Part shown: positions 61,689-64,000 of the stretch, piece after piece | Numbering within the stretch: the first letter of the stretch is position 1 | Layout of the letters: each line of letters starts with the position of its first letter | Assembly (NCBI GenBank): GCA_030653385.1 | Contig: JAURZM010000007.1 | Location: forward strand, 62,001 to 126,000 | Length of the DNA: 64,000 bases | Source of the DNA: Rubrivivax sp. | GTDB lineage: Bacteria; Pseudomonadota; Gammaproteobacteria; Burkholderiales; Burkholderiaceae_C | Direction: 5' to 3' | The notes under the pieces: model-generated | Database searches by the model: none | What the model saw: the letters and a program-made list of their open reading frames with translations, nothing else | Told to the model about the DNA's origin: nothing | Program-made: the position numbers and the translations under genes

Positions 61689-63728
61689 ATGTCTGCACGT
61701 TGGGACAAGAGCGCATCGCTGGGCCCGGTCAAACGCCCTCGGACAGGGCCTGGAGACCCTGGTCTGGACCCGTATGTGCGCTGGGCCATGGCCACCGAGT
61801 GGAATGGCTTCAAGCGCAAAGGCGGCCGAATGGCCGAGCCAGTACGGCTGATAGCCTGTGCACCCGACGTCGAGGTGCTGAATTCGCTGCTGAAGCCCGC
61901 TGCGGCGGCGCCTTCTGGCGTACGGCCCGAATCGCTCGAGATTCCTGCCGCCTATGGCCAGAAGCTCGGTGACATGGGGTATCAGCCGCTTCACTTCACG
62001 GCAACCATCAGCCGCAGCGACTTGATCAGTTGGCTCGTGCCCAATCCGTTGCGCCTGCGCTGGCGTTTGGCCCTGCCGCTTCGCGATGCAGGACGCGCGG
62101 CGCAGGCATCGAGCAAGGGACTCTACGGTCCAGCACGTGACGCAGCCAGCATGACTGCCAAGAACCTGGTCGCGGACGACATCCGCTCACTGGAAAATCT
62201 GCAGCACCCGCAGGAACTGCATGGCACCATCGGACTGATCGATGCCGGCTGCCCTTTCTTGAACCAGGCCTTCGAAAGCGGAGCGGGCACGCGGATCGCG
62301 GCGATCTGGGACCAGGGCGCACAGGTGCGTCGCAGTCCAGCGAAGCACCGCAAGACCGGCTGGCCCTGGATACGGCCCCAAAACTTCAGGCATGGACGCG
62401 AATTGGGACCCAACGCGCTGTGTGCGATCGCGCAGGCCGCGCACTCATCACGGCGGCTGGAAGAAACGCAGGTCTACCGCGGCCTCGACTACCTGATCGA
62501 CTATGAAGACCAGCGCCGCCGCGTCTGGTACGGCACCCATGGCGGCCATCTGCTGGACATGGCCGCCGGCCGGACCGATCCACTGGCCCCGCGTGCACCA
62601 GCCGACGCCGCTGCAAATGCCAACCTGGTGTTCGTTGATCTGCCGCTGAGCACGGCGATGGACAGCTCGGGCGGATCACTGGCCGCTCATGTGCTCGACG
62701 GCGTGCGCTACATCCTCTCAGTGGCCAAGCCCGGCCACCCGACGGTGGTGAACATCAGCTATGGCGCGCAGGCCGGCCCGCACGATGGCAGTTCGCTCAT
62801 CGAGCGGGCACTGGACGAACTGCTCGAGCACGGCCCCGCGAACTTCGCCATCGTGCTGGCCGCCGGCAACTCGCGCCAGCTCCAGGGCCATGCCCGACGC
62901 ACGGTGCGGGTTGATCGCAGTGTGTTGCTGCGCATCGACATGCCTCCCGGTGACACGACCGACAGCTTTGTCGAGGTTTGGTATCAGCCGCCTGAACAGG
63001 GTGAGTTGCGCGCTCGCGTGAGGGCACCCAACCGCCAGTGGTCTCCGTGGGTGGCGCCGGGCAGGGAAGTTGCATTGCGGTCAGAGTCAGTCGGGCAGGA
63101 AACTGTGGCCTTGCTGCGGCACGACCTCACCGTGCCCAATGGCGATGGCGCCATGCTGTTGATGGCCGTCTGCCCCACCGCCCAACCCGAGGACTTGGCC
63201 TGCGGTTTGGCACTGGCCGGCTTCTGGGAGCTTGAGCTTTGCTGGCAAGGCACGCCCTCTGACACCAACGCGGGTGTTCAGGTGGATGCCTGGATCGAGC
63301 GTGACGACCCCACGCGCAAGAGCGGCAATCAGCGCCCGCAGTTTGTGGACCAGGAGAGCGATGACGATCGTTTCACGCTCAGCAGCTTGGCCACCGGCGC
63401 CCGCACCCTGCGAGTGGGCGGCTTCAATCTGGCCACAGGGCTGAGCGCCGCCTACTCGGCGCTCGGCCCAAGGGGCAGTGGCATGCCCCAGTTGCTGGCT
63501 GTCTGCGAAGAGGATGAGGCCAGCCCTTCGGTGGCCGCAGCGGCGACACGCAGCGGAGAACTGCTGCGCTTGAACGGCACCAGCGTGGCGGCACCCGCTC
63601 TGAGCCGAAGGCTCTACAACGCGTTGGCACAACACGGCCCGTTCACCACTGACGAGGCACAGGAGGTGGCACTGCTTTTGGCCCTCAGCGGCGCTGACCC
63701 ATACCTCAAGCCTGTAGACGGGGACTGA
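61689..63728 (+). CDS. Subtilase (S8) family protease without signal peptide
   Basis: 679 residues. Catalytic triad: D185 in GTIGLIDAGCPF, H284 in WYGTHGGHLLDMAAG and S631 in NGTSVAAPAL, with the oxyanion asparagine N393 in LAAGNSRQ. A 160-residue insert (about 400-560, predicted beta-rich) separates N and S. The first 175 residues match nothing I know, and there is no secretion signal, so the enzyme may act in the cytoplasm. AGGAGG stands six bases before the ATG. The close spacing to the PAP2 gene suggests one transcript with it and the cyclase. Confidence 0.85.
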   Translation: MSARWDKSASLGPVKRPRTGPGDPGLDPYVRWAMATEWNGFKRKGGRMAEPVRLIACAPDVEVLNSLLKPAAAAPSGVRPESLEIPAAYGQKLGDMGYQPLHFTATISRSDLISWLVPNPLRLRWRLALPLRDAGRAAQASSKGLYGPARDAASMTAKNLVADDIRSLENLQHPQELHGTIGLIDAGCPFLNQAFESGAGTRIAAIWDQGAQVRRSPAKHRKTGWPWIRPQNFRHGRELGPNALCAIAQAAHSSRRLEETQVYRGLDYLIDYEDQRRRVWYGTHGGHLLDMAAGRTDPLAPRAPADAAANANLVFVDLPLSTAMDSSGGSLAAHVLDGVRYILSVAKPGHPTVVNISYGAQAGPHDGSSLIERALDELLEHGPANFAIVLAAGNSRQLQGHARRTVRVDRSVLLRIDMPPGDTTDSFVEVWYQPPEQGELRARVRAPNRQWSPWVAPGREVALRSESVGQETVALLRHDLTVPNGDGAMLLMAVCPTAQPEDLACGLALAGFWELELCWQGTPSDTNAGVQVDAWIERDDPTRKSGNQRPQFVDQESDDDRFTLSSLATGARTLRVGGFNLATGLSAAYSALGPRGSGMPQLLAVCEEDEASPSVAAAATRSGELLRLNGTSVAAPALSRRLYNALAQHGPFTTDEAQEVALLLALSGADPYLKPVDGD

Positions 63729-63801
63729 TTGCCATCACCGGCAGGAGTCAGGTCGCCGCCGCGACAGGGGTTTGCCTTGTCGACCGCCGACAATATGAGG
63801 C

Positions 63802-64000
63802 ATGGGCATCCTCCACCTCGTCCGCCACGGCCAGGCCAGCTTCGGCGCGGCCGACTACGACCAGCTCAGTGAACTGGGGCAGCGCCAATGCCACGCCCTG
63901 GGTCAGCACATGGCGCAGCGAGGGCTGCGTTTCACCGCCGTCTTGCGTGGCAGCCTGCGGCGCCACCAGCAGTCACTGGCCGCACTGGCCGAAGGTTATG
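63802..64000 (+). CDS. Histidine-phosphatase-family protein, 3' end outside window
   Basis: 66 residues are visible before the right edge. The start GILHLVRHGQASFG contains the catalytic RHG motif of the phosphoglycerate-mutase-like phosphatases, and LSELGQRQCHALGQHM is the following family stretch. The substrate is unknown. It starts 73 bases after the subtilase and may or may not belong to the same transcript. Confidence 0.85.
   Translation, partial: MGILHLVRHGQASFGAADYDQLSELGQRQCHALGQHMAQRGLRFTAVLRGSLRRHQQSLAALAEGY

Overview
The window is GC-rich and densely coded. Its gene content (a soxCDYZAXB operon, the rsmB–DUF4390–ntrY/ntrX block, a PEP-CTERM-like protein, and a large exopolysaccharide locus) suggests a betaproteobacterium of the order Burkholderiales, close to Comamonadaceae or Sphaerotilaceae. 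That placement is inferred from families and synteny; no marker-gene comparison was possible.

Layout. 1–2316: an RraA-family gene cut by the left edge diverges from an IclR regulator fused to an SMP-30/gluconolactonase-like domain, with two similar GTTCC..GG(G)AC operator-like palindromes between or beside them. 2503–11447 (minus): a thiosulfate-oxidation operon in transcription order soxC-soxD-soxY-soxZ-soxA-soxX-soxB, then a secreted DsrE-like protein, a YeeE/YedE sulfur transporter and a diheme cytochrome c. A BLUF photoreceptor gene and folE lie directly upstream on the same strand. 12865–17866 (plus): rsmB, a DUF4390 protein, and an NtrY-like kinase with a short NtrX-like regulator. 17933–21941: tRNA-Phe, with the last 14 bases of the tRNA repeated 3.9 kb downstream. 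The DNA between the repeats is a genomic-island remnant holding an interrupted Mrr fragment, an AbiEi/AbiEii-type toxin–antitoxin pair under a palindromic operator, and an IS5-family element with a TTAG target duplication; no integrase remains. 22373–30625: a secreted alpha/beta hydrolase, a DUF839/PhoX-like remnant, a metallophosphoesterase coupled to a lipid kinase, an aldo/keto reductase, a PEP-CTERM-like DUF642 protein, and an acyl-CoA ligase/KASIII pair.

30759–54994 is a capsule or exopolysaccharide locus. Two plus-strand genes (a UDP-glucuronate decarboxylase-like SDR and a DegT-type aminotransferase) face about 20 minus-strand genes that read as one operon, many joined by 4- or 8-base overlaps. 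In order these are the initiating polyprenyl-phosphate glycosyltransferase, Wza-like export protein, RfbF-like cytidylyltransferase, RfbG-like dehydratase, a B12-binding radical SAM enzyme, a GT4, a GumC/Wzz-like protein, a degenerate BY-kinase-like protein, a Wzy/O-antigen-ligase-like protein, a Wzx-like flippase, a second GT4, an FkbM methyltransferase, two LbH acyltransferases, a GT2, a PD40 lipoprotein, a GT2, a WecG/TagA GT, a GT2 and a final GT4. Together they are enough to build, flip, polymerise and export a Wzx/Wzy-type polysaccharide containing a CDP-derived deoxysugar and possibly xylose.

55262–64000: a membrane spermidine-synthase-like protein coupled to a Tat-type FAD oxidoreductase. 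Divergent from it is a three-gene plus-strand set: a class III nucleotidyl cyclase with TolB-like and TPR regions, a soluble PAP2/vanadium-haloperoxidase-fold protein, and a subtilase with no signal peptide. The window ends inside a histidine-phosphatase gene. The best candidates for something undescribed are the cyclase/PAP2/subtilase set, the radical SAM enzyme with the pseudo-kinase in the polysaccharide operon, and the BLUF gene abutting the sox operon.
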